Assembly (NCBI GenBank): GCA_947465645.1
Contig: CANIBQ010000052.1
Span: 1 to 36,130, forward strand
Direction of reading: 5' to 3'
DNA from: Acidobacteriota bacterium
GTDB taxonomy: Bacteria > Acidobacteriota > Vicinamibacteria > Vicinamibacterales > UBA2999
Length of the DNA stretch: 36,130 nucleotides
Notes under the pieces: generated by a model
Databases searched by the model: none
What the model was told of the DNA's origin: nothing
The model's input: the letters and a program-made list of their open reading frames with translations, nothing else
Part shown: positions 28,818-36,130 of the stretch, piece after piece
How the letters are laid out: each line of letters starts with the position of its first letter
Numbering within the stretch: the first letter of the stretch is position 1
Position numbers and translations under genes: made by a program

Positions 28818-29951
28818 CTACGTGTTGATTCGCAGCAGCTTGACCAGGTTGCCGCCGAGAATCGCTTCCTTTTCGGCGTTGGACAGGAACGACGCGTTGA
28901 GGACGAAGTCGATCCCGACCGGCCAGTCGAACGGATAGTCGGTTCCGTAAAAGATGTGATCGACGCCGACTTCCGCCACCAGGTGGCGCAGCCCCGCCTC
29001 GTGAAAGATCATCGTGTCGATGTAGAGCTGGTGCCTGAAGTACTCGCTCGGCTTCATCTTGAGCGCCCTGCAGTCGGCGCCGGCCGCACGCTCGCACAAG
29101 GCATCGGATCGTCCGCTATAGGAGGGCAGGTAACCCCCGGCGTGCGCGCTGCAGATTTTCAAGCCGGGGAAGCGATCCAGCGTGCCTTCGAAAATCAGGT
29201 GCGACAGAAACACGGTGGTCTCGAGCGGGTTGCCGATCGTGTTGTCCAGTCCGCCTTTTCCCTGCAGCCGCGTGTTGGTGGTCGTGCCCGGCGCGGGCTG
29301 CGGATGCATGAACAGCATGACCCCGAGCTCTTCCGCCTTCGCCCAGAACGGATCGAACTTCCGGTCGGACAGTTCCTGGCCTTCAACGCTCCCCCCAATC
29401 GCCGCTCCCCGCAGACCCAGCTTCCTGACGGCGTGGTCGAGTTGATCGGCCGCCATGTCGGGGTGCTGCAGCGACAGCGCGGCCATGCCCACGAATCGGT
29501 CTGGATTCTTCGCCACCGCCTCGGCGATCTTCTCGTTCTGCAGTTGAATCAGGTCGCGGGCCAGCGCCCGATCCGCCGAGTAACCCCACGCGTTGACGTT
29601 GATCGCCTGGTAGTCGATGCCCTCCTTGTCCATGTACTGCAGGCGCGCGGCCGTGCCGGGGCCGAGGGCCTGCGCGCCGGTGATAAGGGGCTTGGCCCTC
29701 TCAGCCATCGGCGTGTCCTTGATGAGATCCCACACCTCCGGCACAAACACGTGCGTGTGAACGTCCACGACGGTGATCCGCCGGCCGCCGATGGTGGCGC
29801 GGCGCCTGGCCGGAGGGGCCTGGGAAGCCGCAAGCGCGCCATTCACAAGGCTCGCGCCGCCCACCGCCATTCCAGCCGTCGCACCCGCTACCGCCGTGAG
29901 AAAGCCTCTGCGGCTCGACCCGGCAACTCTCGAAATTCCTTTATCGTTCAT
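28818..29951 (-). CDS. Tat-exported amidohydrolase (amidohydrolase_2 / ACMSD-like)
   Basis: 377 residues, ATG preceded by GGAAGG. SSRRGFLTAVAGATAG at 12-27 is a twin-arginine signal. Metal-binding motifs of the amidohydrolase_2 family: DVHTH (H65, H67), FMHPQ, SAHAGG and YGTDYPFDWP (terminal Asp). Related enzymes are aminocarboxymuconate-semialdehyde decarboxylase and other aromatic-acid decarboxylases or lactonases. The substrate is unknown. Divergent from the DUF5916 gene; the spacer is about 110 bp. Confidence 0.88.
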   Translation of the reverse strand: MNDKGISRVAGSSRRGFLTAVAGATAGMAVGGASLVNGALAASQAPPARRRATIGGRRITVVDVHTHVFVPEVWDLIKDTPMAERAKPLITGAQALGPGTAARLQYMDKEGIDYQAINVNAWGYSADRALARDLIQLQNEKIAEAVAKNPDRFVGMAALSLQHPDMAADQLDHAVRKLGLRGAAIGGSVEGQELSDRKFDPFWAKAEELGVMLFMHPQPAPGTTTNTRLQGKGGLDNTIGNPLETTVFLSHLIFEGTLDRFPGLKICSAHAGGYLPSYSGRSDALCERAAGADCRALKMKPSEYFRHQLYIDTMIFHEAGLRHLVAEVGVDHIFYGTDYPFDWPVGIDFVLNASFLSNAEKEAILGGNLVKLLRINT

Positions 29952-30063
29952 GAGGACCTTCCGTTGTAAGAAAGCTGACCATCGATGGTGGAATGAGCTG
30001 ACCGCCGGAGCCTACCGGTTTCGGTCCACAGGGGCAAGGTGGGGTGGCGGGTTAGAATCTCGC

Positions 30064-32304
30064 GTGCTCCTGCTTCGTTCAGCCCGGTCGTTTCGCGACA
30101 ATCCCGGCGCGCCAGCCATCCTCCTCACGATCGTCATCCAGGCGCTGATCGTCGCGCCGGCTCGAGCTCAGGACCCGGCCACGGGTGCCGACGCGACCGC
30201 CGCTCGCTCGAGCGCCGAGCGCATCCGCGAACTCGAGAGCCGCCCGTGGGACATCCACGCCGCGCGCGTGCGCCCGGAAGACGTCGAGGTGGACGGGCGT
30301 CTCGACGAGGCCGCCTGGCAGACCGCCGAGGTGATCAACGAGTTCTACCAGCGCTCGACCCGTGAGGTCACCACGGCCAGCGAACGTACCGAAGTCCGGG
30401 CGCTGTACGACGACGAGTATTTGTATCTTGGCGTGTGGGCGTGGGACAACGAGCCCGAGAAGATGGAGATCAAGGCGATCTTCAATAACGAAGGGTCGCC
30501 AGGCGACGTGATGAACATCGTCATCGACGCCTACCACGCCCATCGCAGCGCGCTCCAGTTCAGCACCAACGCCAACGGCGTGCTGCACGACTGGCTGCAG
30601 ACGGGCGAGACGGCGGCGACGCGCGACGACAGCTTCGATACGGTCTGGATGTCCAAGGGCCGGCGCCTGCCGTACGGCTACGAGATCGAGGTCGCGATTC
30701 CGTTTACATCACTCCGGTTCGAGGCGCAGCCTCCTGGCCAGGAAGTGATATTCGGCATCGGATTCCGGCGCAACATCCCGCGCAAGAACGAGGAGGCGAT
30801 CTGGCCGTACGTGAGCCGGGATTCGGACTGGCAGCGGCCGGCAGAATACGGACACCTCCGCGGCCTGATCGACGTGCGTCCGGGCCGCAACCTCGAAGTC
30901 CGCCCGTACGTGCTGGGCGGGGCCACGCGCGACTTCAGCCGGGCTTTGACGGACACCCGCCGTGATGTCGGGATGGACGTCAAGTGGGGCGTAACCCCGG
31001 CGCTCACGGCCGACTTTTCGGTGAACACCGATTTCGCGCAGGAGGAGGCCGACGTCCAGCAGGTGAACCTGACGCGGTTTTCGCTGTTCTTTCCCGAGAA
31101 GCGCCAGTTCTTCCTCGAGGGGCGGCAGGCGTTCCAGTTTGGTGTCGGGCGCGAGATCGATCTCGCGTTCACTCGCCGCATCGGCCTGTCACCGGCCGGC
31201 CAACCGGTCCCGATTCGGGCCGGCGCTCGCCTGTCAGGGCGCGAGGGACCCACGAGCATCGGCGCCATGAATATCCAGACGGCCGACGCATCCGGCCTGC
31301 CGGGCCAGAATTTCTCCGTCATTCGTCTCAAGCGCGACATGCTCGCGCGATCGAGCATCGGCGGGATCCTGACAAACGTCCAGGGCGGAGGGCAGGTCAA
31401 CCGCGTGTACGGCGCGGACGCGAGCTTCTACCTGCGGCGTCTGTGGTTCCTCGAAGGGTGGCTGGCCGGCATGGACGAGAGCGGCGCGTCGCGAAGCGGC
31501 GCCGGCTATGGTCGCGTCGCCTACGAGCGCGACCGCGTGGGCGCAGGGTATACGCTGCTGTCGATCGGCGAAGGATTCCGGCCCGGCGTCGGCTTCGTGC
31601 GGCGGCCGGACAGCCGCCAGCACGCGAGCGAGGTCCGCTTCAGCCCGCGGCCGCAATGGAACCTGGTGCGGCAGCTCCACTTCAGGGGAACGGTGGATTA
31701 CACCACCAACCAGCAGAACGTGCTCGAATCGCGCGACCGCGCCGCCTCCGCGCAGGTCGAGTTCGAAACCGGCCATATCGCGACCCTGACCAGCACCAAC
31801 GTCTCGGAATCCATCGCCACGCCATTCCGCCTGCGCAGCGACGTGGCGATCGCTTCCGGTGTTTATACATTCAATAACGTCGCGCTCACGGTGCAGACGC
31901 CGTCGCGCCGCCACCTCAATATCCGGTCCACCATCACCACAGGGGGATTCTGGAACGGCAGCCGATACGAGTTTGTCACCAGCGGCGACTATCGCCCGAG
32001 CACCCACTTGAAGCTGTCGTGGAACTATTCAATCAACCGCGTGAGCCTGCCCGGCGGGAGATGGACCAGCCATCTGCTTTCGAGTGGCTTCATGATTCCT
32101 TTCGACGCCAACATGGCCATCCTGTCGCTGTTTCAGTACAACCGCGACACGCGACAGATCTCCTCGAACATTCGCTTCCGGTGGATTCCGAAACCGCGCA
32201 GCGACTTCTACATCGTCTACAACGAGCTCGACAGCGACGATCCGCGGTTGATTCGCGTCAATCGCTCACTCACGGTCAAGATGAACTATTCACTCTCACT
32301 GTAA
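30064..32304 (+). CDS. DUF5916 outer-membrane protein with N-terminal CBM9-like domain
   Basis: 746 residues from GTG at 30064, chosen because LLTIVIQALIVAPARAQD is then a proper signal peptide; longer in-frame starts overlap the amidohydrolase. A TAGAAT box at 30053-30058 would place the transcript start at about the GTG, so it may be leaderless. Residues about 75-260 form a carbohydrate-binding (CBM9-like) domain (VEVDGRLDEAAWQTAEVINE, YDDEYLYLGVWAWD, YEIEVAIPFTSLRF). The rest is a beta-barrel with DFSVNTDFAQEEADVQQVN, FFPEKRQFFLEG and FSRRI-like FTRRIGLSP. It sits in the outer membrane; cargo unknown. Confidence 0.87.
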   Translation: MLLLRSARSFRDNPGAPAILLTIVIQALIVAPARAQDPATGADATAARSSAERIRELESRPWDIHAARVRPEDVEVDGRLDEAAWQTAEVINEFYQRSTREVTTASERTEVRALYDDEYLYLGVWAWDNEPEKMEIKAIFNNEGSPGDVMNIVIDAYHAHRSALQFSTNANGVLHDWLQTGETAATRDDSFDTVWMSKGRRLPYGYEIEVAIPFTSLRFEAQPPGQEVIFGIGFRRNIPRKNEEAIWPYVSRDSDWQRPAEYGHLRGLIDVRPGRNLEVRPYVLGGATRDFSRALTDTRRDVGMDVKWGVTPALTADFSVNTDFAQEEADVQQVNLTRFSLFFPEKRQFFLEGRQAFQFGVGREIDLAFTRRIGLSPAGQPVPIRAGARLSGREGPTSIGAMNIQTADASGLPGQNFSVIRLKRDMLARSSIGGILTNVQGGGQVNRVYGADASFYLRRLWFLEGWLAGMDESGASRSGAGYGRVAYERDRVGAGYTLLSIGEGFRPGVGFVRRPDSRQHASEVRFSPRPQWNLVRQLHFRGTVDYTTNQQNVLESRDRAASAQVEFETGHIATLTSTNVSESIATPFRLRSDVAIASGVYTFNNVALTVQTPSRRHLNIRSTITTGGFWNGSRYEFVTSGDYRPSTHLKLSWNYSINRVSLPGGRWTSHLLSSGFMIPFDANMAILSLFQYNRDTRQISSNIRFRWIPKPRSDFYIVYNELDSDDPRLIRVNRSLTVKMNYSLSL

Positions 32305-32319
32305 TCAACAGGAGGATTC

Positions 32320-32736
32320 ATGCACGCGTTCCGCCGTTACGTTCCCGTAGTACTGCTCGCCGTCCTTGTCTGCGCCAGCCCCGCCGCCGCACAGCAGCCA
32401 GACCCCGAGTTCACCAAGGCGCGCCAGGCTCGCACCGATGCGATTCGCACCGGCGACAAGGCCACCTTCGACCGCCTGACCACCGCGAACTTCACGGCGA
32501 CCGGCCCAACTGGCGTCCGCGAGTCACGCGCGGAACGCGTCGGACGCGCCGACAAGCCGCAGGGCGGCGGCGGCGCCCCGGCGGCGCTCGAAGAGGAGAT
32601 GATTTCGGTCTATGGCGATACCGTCGTGTTGAACTGGAAGGCGGGGAACAACCGGTTTCTCGAGGTGTGGGTGAAGGATCGCGGCACCTGGAAGTGCGCC
32701 GGCGTGCAGATCACCCCGATTCGACCGCAGCAGTAA
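32320..32736 (+). CDS. Small secreted NTF2-like (DUF4440-like) protein
   Basis: 138 residues with AGGAGGA before the ATG, 15 bp after the DUF5916 gene. Signal peptide: VVLLAVLVCASPAAAQQ. The mature part, TKARQARTDAIRTGDKATFD then RLTTANFTATGPTG, followed by VYGDTVVLNWKAG and FLEVWVKDRGTWKCAGVQIT, follows the DUF4440 / SnoaL-like pattern. No catalytic residues can be assigned. It is likely co-transcribed with the barrel protein. Confidence 0.75.
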   Translation: MHAFRRYVPVVLLAVLVCASPAAAQQPDPEFTKARQARTDAIRTGDKATFDRLTTANFTATGPTGVRESRAERVGRADKPQGGGGAPAALEEEMISVYGDTVVLNWKAGNNRFLEVWVKDRGTWKCAGVQITPIRPQQ

Positions 32737-32741
32737 CGGAT

Positions 32742-32845
32742 AGTTGTCAGTTGCCGGTTGTCAGTTGTCAGTTGTCAGGTAGTTGTCAGAAGGCAACGAG
32801 CTAGCTCGTAGCCTTCCGACAACTGACAACTGACAACTGACAACT
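32742..32845. repeat. Large palindrome of heptamer repeats between convergent genes
   Basis: Left arm: five phased AGTTGTC-type heptamers (32742-32776). Centre: near-perfect inverted repeat 32781-32802 / 32803-32824 (AGTTGTC, GAAGGC, ACGAGCT and mirror). Right arm: four GACAACT heptamers (32818-32845). It ends 3 bp before the PhoX-family stop codon. It can form a long hairpin or cruciform and may separate the two converging transcripts. Confidence 0.9.
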
Positions 32846-32848
32846 AGA

Positions 32849-34762
32849 TTAGGATCCGATCGTCGGATTGGCCCAGCCGAGCGCCTTCGTCACCGCGACC
32901 ACGGTCGGACGCGGTTCGTTGCCATCCGGCCATCGGTGCATCGGCTTGTCGATGGTCGTTCCTTCCGCCGGGTGCTGGATGCTGACGAACAGGGTAGTGT
33001 CATCCGGCGTCAGCGCCAGGCTCGCGCACTCTCCTCCTGGAACGCCGCTGAAGAACTGACGCACGTACCCGCGGTCAGGTCCTTCCACCGGCACCGCGAA
33101 CACGCCGTCGTTGCGATTGAAGGTGCTGATCTGGCCGTCGGTCGCGATCCACAGGTTGCCGCGCCGGTCGAACGTCAGGTTGTCAGGACAGGAGATCGCG
33201 CTGACCCGCGTCTTGTCGTAGCCGGTGAAGTAGGTGGGCTCATCCGCCGGATTGGCGGGATTGCCGCAGAGCATGAAGATCTCCCACCGGAACGTCCGGC
33301 TCGCGTGATCGCCGCCTGTCTCGGTCAGCTCGATGACGTGTCCGTGGCGGTTGTTCGCCCGCGGGTTGGCGGCATTGATGGCGTTGGTACCGCTCGCGGT
33401 GCGGTTGGTGTTGTTGGTCATCGCCGCGTAGAGCTTTCCGTTGCGCGGGTTGACCTGCATATCTTCGGGCCGATCCATTCGTGTGGCACCCATCAGCCGT
33501 GCGGCCTCCCGCGTGTTGATGGCGATGTCTGCCGCCGTCCACGACGCCAGCACCCCGACGCCGGGCAGCAGCGGCAGCCACTCTCCGCTGCCGTCGTCGT
33601 TGAGGCGCGCGGCGTACAGGGTTCCGTTGTCGAGCAGATCGACGTTTCGCTGCCGCTGCTGTGACACCTGTCCGGCCGTGATGAACTTGTAGAAGTGCTC
33701 GAACCGCTCGTCGTCGCCGCTGTATACCGCGAGGCGGTTGTCGCGGGTCAACGCCGTGGTGGCCGCCTCGTGCTTCAGGCGTCCGAGGGCCGTGCGCTTC
33801 CGCGGCACGAAGGTCGGGTCATACGGGTCGATCTCGACGACGTAGCCGAACCGGAACGGTTCGTTCGGCGCGACGCGCAGATCGAAGCGCCGCTCCTCGA
33901 GTTCCCAGCCGCGCTCGCTGAATCCCGCAGTCAGGCCGTAGCGCGCGTGCATGGCGCGCACGGCGTCATTCGGCATCGAGTTCATGTGTGCGAAGTACTG
34001 GTTGAAGTTCTCTTCGGCGGTCAGGAGCGTTCCCCAGGGGGTCACGCCGCCGCCGCAGTTGTTGAGCATCCCGTGCACCCTGGTGCCGCTGGGATCGTCC
34101 GCTGTCCTCAGAAGCGGATGTCCCGCCGCAGGTCCGGTGATGCGGATCTCCGTGTTGCCGGTGATCCGTCTGTTGTAGGCGCCTTTGATGACCTGCCACT
34201 GATTGGTGTCGCGATCCAGCACGATCTCCACGATGGACACGCCGTGCGCCGCAAGCTCCGTCTTCACCCAGCGGCTGTTCGTCCCCGCGGGGCTGCTCGC
34301 CGTGCCGGCCCTGAAGCCCGGAAACATCAGCTCCGGGTTCGTGTATTCGTGGTTCACGCACAGCAAGCCGCGCACAGGACTCATCGATCGGTGGTCCGGA
34401 AGGGAGAAGTACTGGAGGAAGTCGCAGTTGTAGCCGAACTGCTGCTCCTGCGCCTCGGACGACTGGTTGAAGAAGTCGAACGCCGGCGCGCCGGACAGGA
34501 TCGGCTCGCCCCAGCGCAGGAACTTCTGCACCTGGTAGCCAGGCGCGGCGAGCACTTCGTCGCCGTTGTCGAGCCGGACGGCCTCGAACGCAAGTCCATC
34601 GACCTCCGCCGCATCCGCACCGCGCGTCAGGAACAGGCCATCGGTGACGGCAAGCAGCGGTGCGACCGCGAGCGCGTCCTTGAGGAACGATCGACGCCCG
34701 AGGCGGCGTCCCACGATTTCTTCGAATGTCTCGCTGGTATCTTTGGTGCGGTCGACAGGCAT
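32849..34762 (-). CDS. Tat-exported PhoX-family (DUF839) protein
   Basis: 637 residues from ATG at 34762 (GGGGAGAG upstream; the frame is open further but unlikely). GRRSFLKDALAVAPLLAVTD near 22 is a twin-arginine signal. Family motifs: LLCVNHEYTNPELMFPG, NCGGGVTPWGTLLTAEENFN, DDERFEHFYKFIT, RMDRPEDMQVNPRNGKLYAA, CPDNLTFDRRGNLWIATDGQ and the terminal FVSIQHPAEGT. PhoX enzymes are Ca2+/Fe3+-dependent alkaline phosphatases; DUF839 members are assigned by family only and phosphatase activity is not proven here. An IS3 element begins 86 bp upstream and may have separated the gene from its promoter. Confidence 0.87.
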   Translation of the reverse strand: MPVDRTKDTSETFEEIVGRRLGRRSFLKDALAVAPLLAVTDGLFLTRGADAAEVDGLAFEAVRLDNGDEVLAAPGYQVQKFLRWGEPILSGAPAFDFFNQSSEAQEQQFGYNCDFLQYFSLPDHRSMSPVRGLLCVNHEYTNPELMFPGFRAGTASSPAGTNSRWVKTELAAHGVSIVEIVLDRDTNQWQVIKGAYNRRITGNTEIRITGPAAGHPLLRTADDPSGTRVHGMLNNCGGGVTPWGTLLTAEENFNQYFAHMNSMPNDAVRAMHARYGLTAGFSERGWELEERRFDLRVAPNEPFRFGYVVEIDPYDPTFVPRKRTALGRLKHEAATTALTRDNRLAVYSGDDERFEHFYKFITAGQVSQQRQRNVDLLDNGTLYAARLNDDGSGEWLPLLPGVGVLASWTAADIAINTREAARLMGATRMDRPEDMQVNPRNGKLYAAMTNNTNRTASGTNAINAANPRANNRHGHVIELTETGGDHASRTFRWEIFMLCGNPANPADEPTYFTGYDKTRVSAISCPDNLTFDRRGNLWIATDGQISTFNRNDGVFAVPVEGPDRGYVRQFFSGVPGGECASLALTPDDTTLFVSIQHPAEGTTIDKPMHRWPDGNEPRPTVVAVTKALGWANPTIGS

Positions 34763-34877
34763 CGGCACTCTCTCCCCTGGTTTGGTTGAGTCGGATCCAA
34801 AAGGGTTGAGCTTAGAGTGGGCGCAAGACGCGACCGCGACGGCGCCAATGACCTGCCGGCCTTCTTCGGACCAGCCA

Positions 34878-35801
34878 TTACTGGAGAACGGCACCGATCG
34901 GATCGGTTAGTGGTGCGTTGTGTTCTTCCTGACCAGCGTGAGCCGGCATCGCCGGCGAGCGCCCCCCGTCATCTCGTTCAGCTCTCTGGCTCGCTTTGAA
35001 CTCCAGCGGCGTCAGGTACGCGAGGCTGGAGTGCGGCCGGACCTCGTTGTAGTGGCGCCGCCAGAGCTCGATGCTCACCCGGGCATCGACGCGATTGCGA
35101 AACCACTGCAGGCTCAACTGCTCGTCGCGGAACTTGCCGTTGAACGATTCGTCGGCGCCATTCTGCCACGGCTTCCCGGGGTCGATCAGCGCGGTCTCGA
35201 TGCGGGCCGCCTCGAGCCAGCGCAGAATCGCTGCCGCGACGAACTCCGGCCCGTTGTCCGAGCGCAGGTACGTCGGGGCTCCGTGGACGCTCACGAGCTG
35301 CGCTAGGACCTCGATGACCCGCGTGGACCGGATGCCGCCGGCGACGTCGATCGCCAAGCACTCCCGCGTCCACTCGTCGATGACGGTCAGGCACTTGAGC
35401 GTCTGCCCATTCGCGCAGGTGTCGAACACGAAGTCGTACGCCCAGACGTGATTGGCCGCCTGCGCGGGCAGCGGCCGTGGCCGACTCGTCGCCACGCGCC
35501 GACGGGGGCGCCGGCGTGGGACCTGAAGGCCGGCTTGGCGCCACAGGCGATGCGTACGGTCCGCGCTCATCACATAGCCCGCTCGCTTCAAGAACACGCG
35601 GATGCGACGGTAGCCGAACCGCGGATACTGCAGCGCCAGGTCCCGCATCGCGGCGACGGCGGGCGCGTCCCGCACCGCCAGCCGCGACTGGTACCCCAAC
35701 GTGGACCGCGCGACGGAGAGTAAGGCGCACGCGCGCCGCTGGGATCGACCGCGCGACACGAGGTACGCGATCTGCTCCCGGCGCACGCGTGCGCCTACCA
35801 T
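34878..35801 (-). CDS. IS3-family transposase orfB (DDE integrase)
   Basis: 307 residues if started at the ATG at 35801; normally made as a fusion with orfA by -1 frameshifting on A7 (35801-35807). DDE residues D123 (HVWAYDFVF), D182 (LRSDNGPEF) and E218 (NGADESFNGKF) are all present with the 35-residue D-E spacing. The N-terminal helix-turn-helix region SQRRACALLSVARSTLGYQS and FGYRRIRVFLKRAG are typical of the IS3 group. Appears intact and potentially active. Confidence 0.9.
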   Translation of the reverse strand: MVGARVRREQIAYLVSRGRSQRRACALLSVARSTLGYQSRLAVRDAPAVAAMRDLALQYPRFGYRRIRVFLKRAGYVMSADRTHRLWRQAGLQVPRRRPRRRVATSRPRPLPAQAANHVWAYDFVFDTCANGQTLKCLTVIDEWTRECLAIDVAGGIRSTRVIEVLAQLVSVHGAPTYLRSDNGPEFVAAAILRWLEAARIETALIDPGKPWQNGADESFNGKFRDEQLSLQWFRNRVDARVSIELWRRHYNEVRPHSSLAYLTPLEFKASQRAERDDGGRSPAMPAHAGQEEHNAPLTDPIGAVLQ

Positions 35802-36058
35802 TTTTTTCTGGCCACCTCTTTCAACACATCGATGTCCAGCGTCAGGTCGGCCACCACCTTCTTCAGCCGACCATTCTCCTGCTCGAGCTGCCGGAGCCGT
35901 TTGACGTCTGCCGGCTCCAGCGTGCCGAAGTGCTTCCGCCAGCCGTAGATCGTCTGGGCGCTCACGCCGTGCTTCTTGGCGACCTCGGGGACGGGCTTCG
36001 CGTCCGCCTCCCGGAGGATCGTGACCATCTGCTCTTCGGTGAATCGTGTCTTCTTCAT
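35795..36058 (-). CDS. IS3-family transposase orfA (HTH protein)
   Basis: 87 residues. Helix-turn-helix: TEEQMVTILREADA then VPEVAKKHGVSAQTIYGWRK; leucine-zipper: LRQLEQENGRLKKVVADLTL. It ends VARKKW at the A7 slippage run, where ribosomes can move to the orfB frame. GAGGGA lies just upstream of the ATG. Confidence 0.9.
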   Translation of the reverse strand: MKKTRFTEEQMVTILREADAKPVPEVAKKHGVSAQTIYGWRKHFGTLEPADVKRLRQLEQENGRLKKVVADLTLDIDVLKEVARKKW

Positions 36059-36130
36059 GGCTCCCTCGTGAATCCGAGGGCGCCATTCTCGCAGGCTTCA
36101 GCTGGTCCGAAAAACGCCTAGCAGGTCACC

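Larger units (their letters stand above)
34849..36128 (-). mobile_element. IS3-family insertion sequence, complete
   Basis: 1280 bp. Terminal inverted repeats: TGACCTGCCGGCCTTCTTCG then GACCAGC (34849-34875), and at the other end, on the minus strand, TGACCTGCTAGGCGTTTTTC then GGACCAGC (36128-36101), about 27 bp with one indel. Two overlapping frames, orfA and orfB. The left flank is CCAA (34845-34848) and the two bases after the element are CC, compatible with a 4-bp CCAA target duplication cut off by the window end. Group IS407-like is likely. Confidence 0.88.

Overview
The window is high-GC DNA most likely from an Acidobacteriota (Vicinamibacteria-like) soil bacterium. This is inferred from gene content: futalosine-pathway menaquinone synthesis (mqnE), a DUF1592/DUF1552 secreted pair, a DUF5916 outer-membrane protein, many Tat-exported enzymes, a PhoX-family protein, and heptanucleotide intergenic arrays. 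No rRNA, tRNA or CRISPR array was seen.

Layout. 1-8.2 kb is mostly core metabolism: an exported FAH-family protein; a cobalamin riboswitch driving btuD-btuC-btuF (minus strand); divergent mqnE; nadA behind a terminator/antiterminator-like leader; superoxide dismutase; and an FNR-like flavoreductase. 8.2-11.2 kb is an accessory island. It holds a decayed YbaK-type deacylase, a PIN toxin/antitoxin pair followed by an integron attC-like hairpin, an NAD-dependent epimerase followed by a second attC-like hairpin, and a ~150-bp dispersed repeat in inverted orientation at both ends. 11.25-16 kb is one 1579-residue pyruvate/2-oxoacid:acceptor oxidoreductase with a terminator. 16-25.7 kb holds exported proteins: an unknown secreted protein, a Tat-type MmgE/PrpD protein, and a tight minus-strand operon DUF1592 - DUF1552 - ankyrin - FAD oxidoreductase.

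25.9-28.8 kb is a second accessory island, bounded by inverted copies of a different ~90-bp repeat. It contains an orphan antitoxin-like gene, an HEAGH (FtsH/M41-like) fragment, a ParD/ParE pair, a small zinc-ribbon protein and an FRG-domain protein. 28.8-34.8 kb holds a Tat amidohydrolase, a DUF5916 barrel protein, a small secreted NTF2-like protein, a large palindrome of heptamer repeats, and a Tat PhoX-family protein. 34.85-36.13 kb is a complete IS3-family element with frameshifting orfA/orfB and ~27-bp inverted repeats; the window ends 2 bp past it.

The most novel-looking structures are the attC-like cassette pair without a visible integrase, the two toxin-rich islands each framed by inverted dispersed repeats, the FRG/zinc-ribbon gene pair, and the nadA leader with two mutually exclusive folds. 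All functional calls come from reading the sequence; no database search was run.
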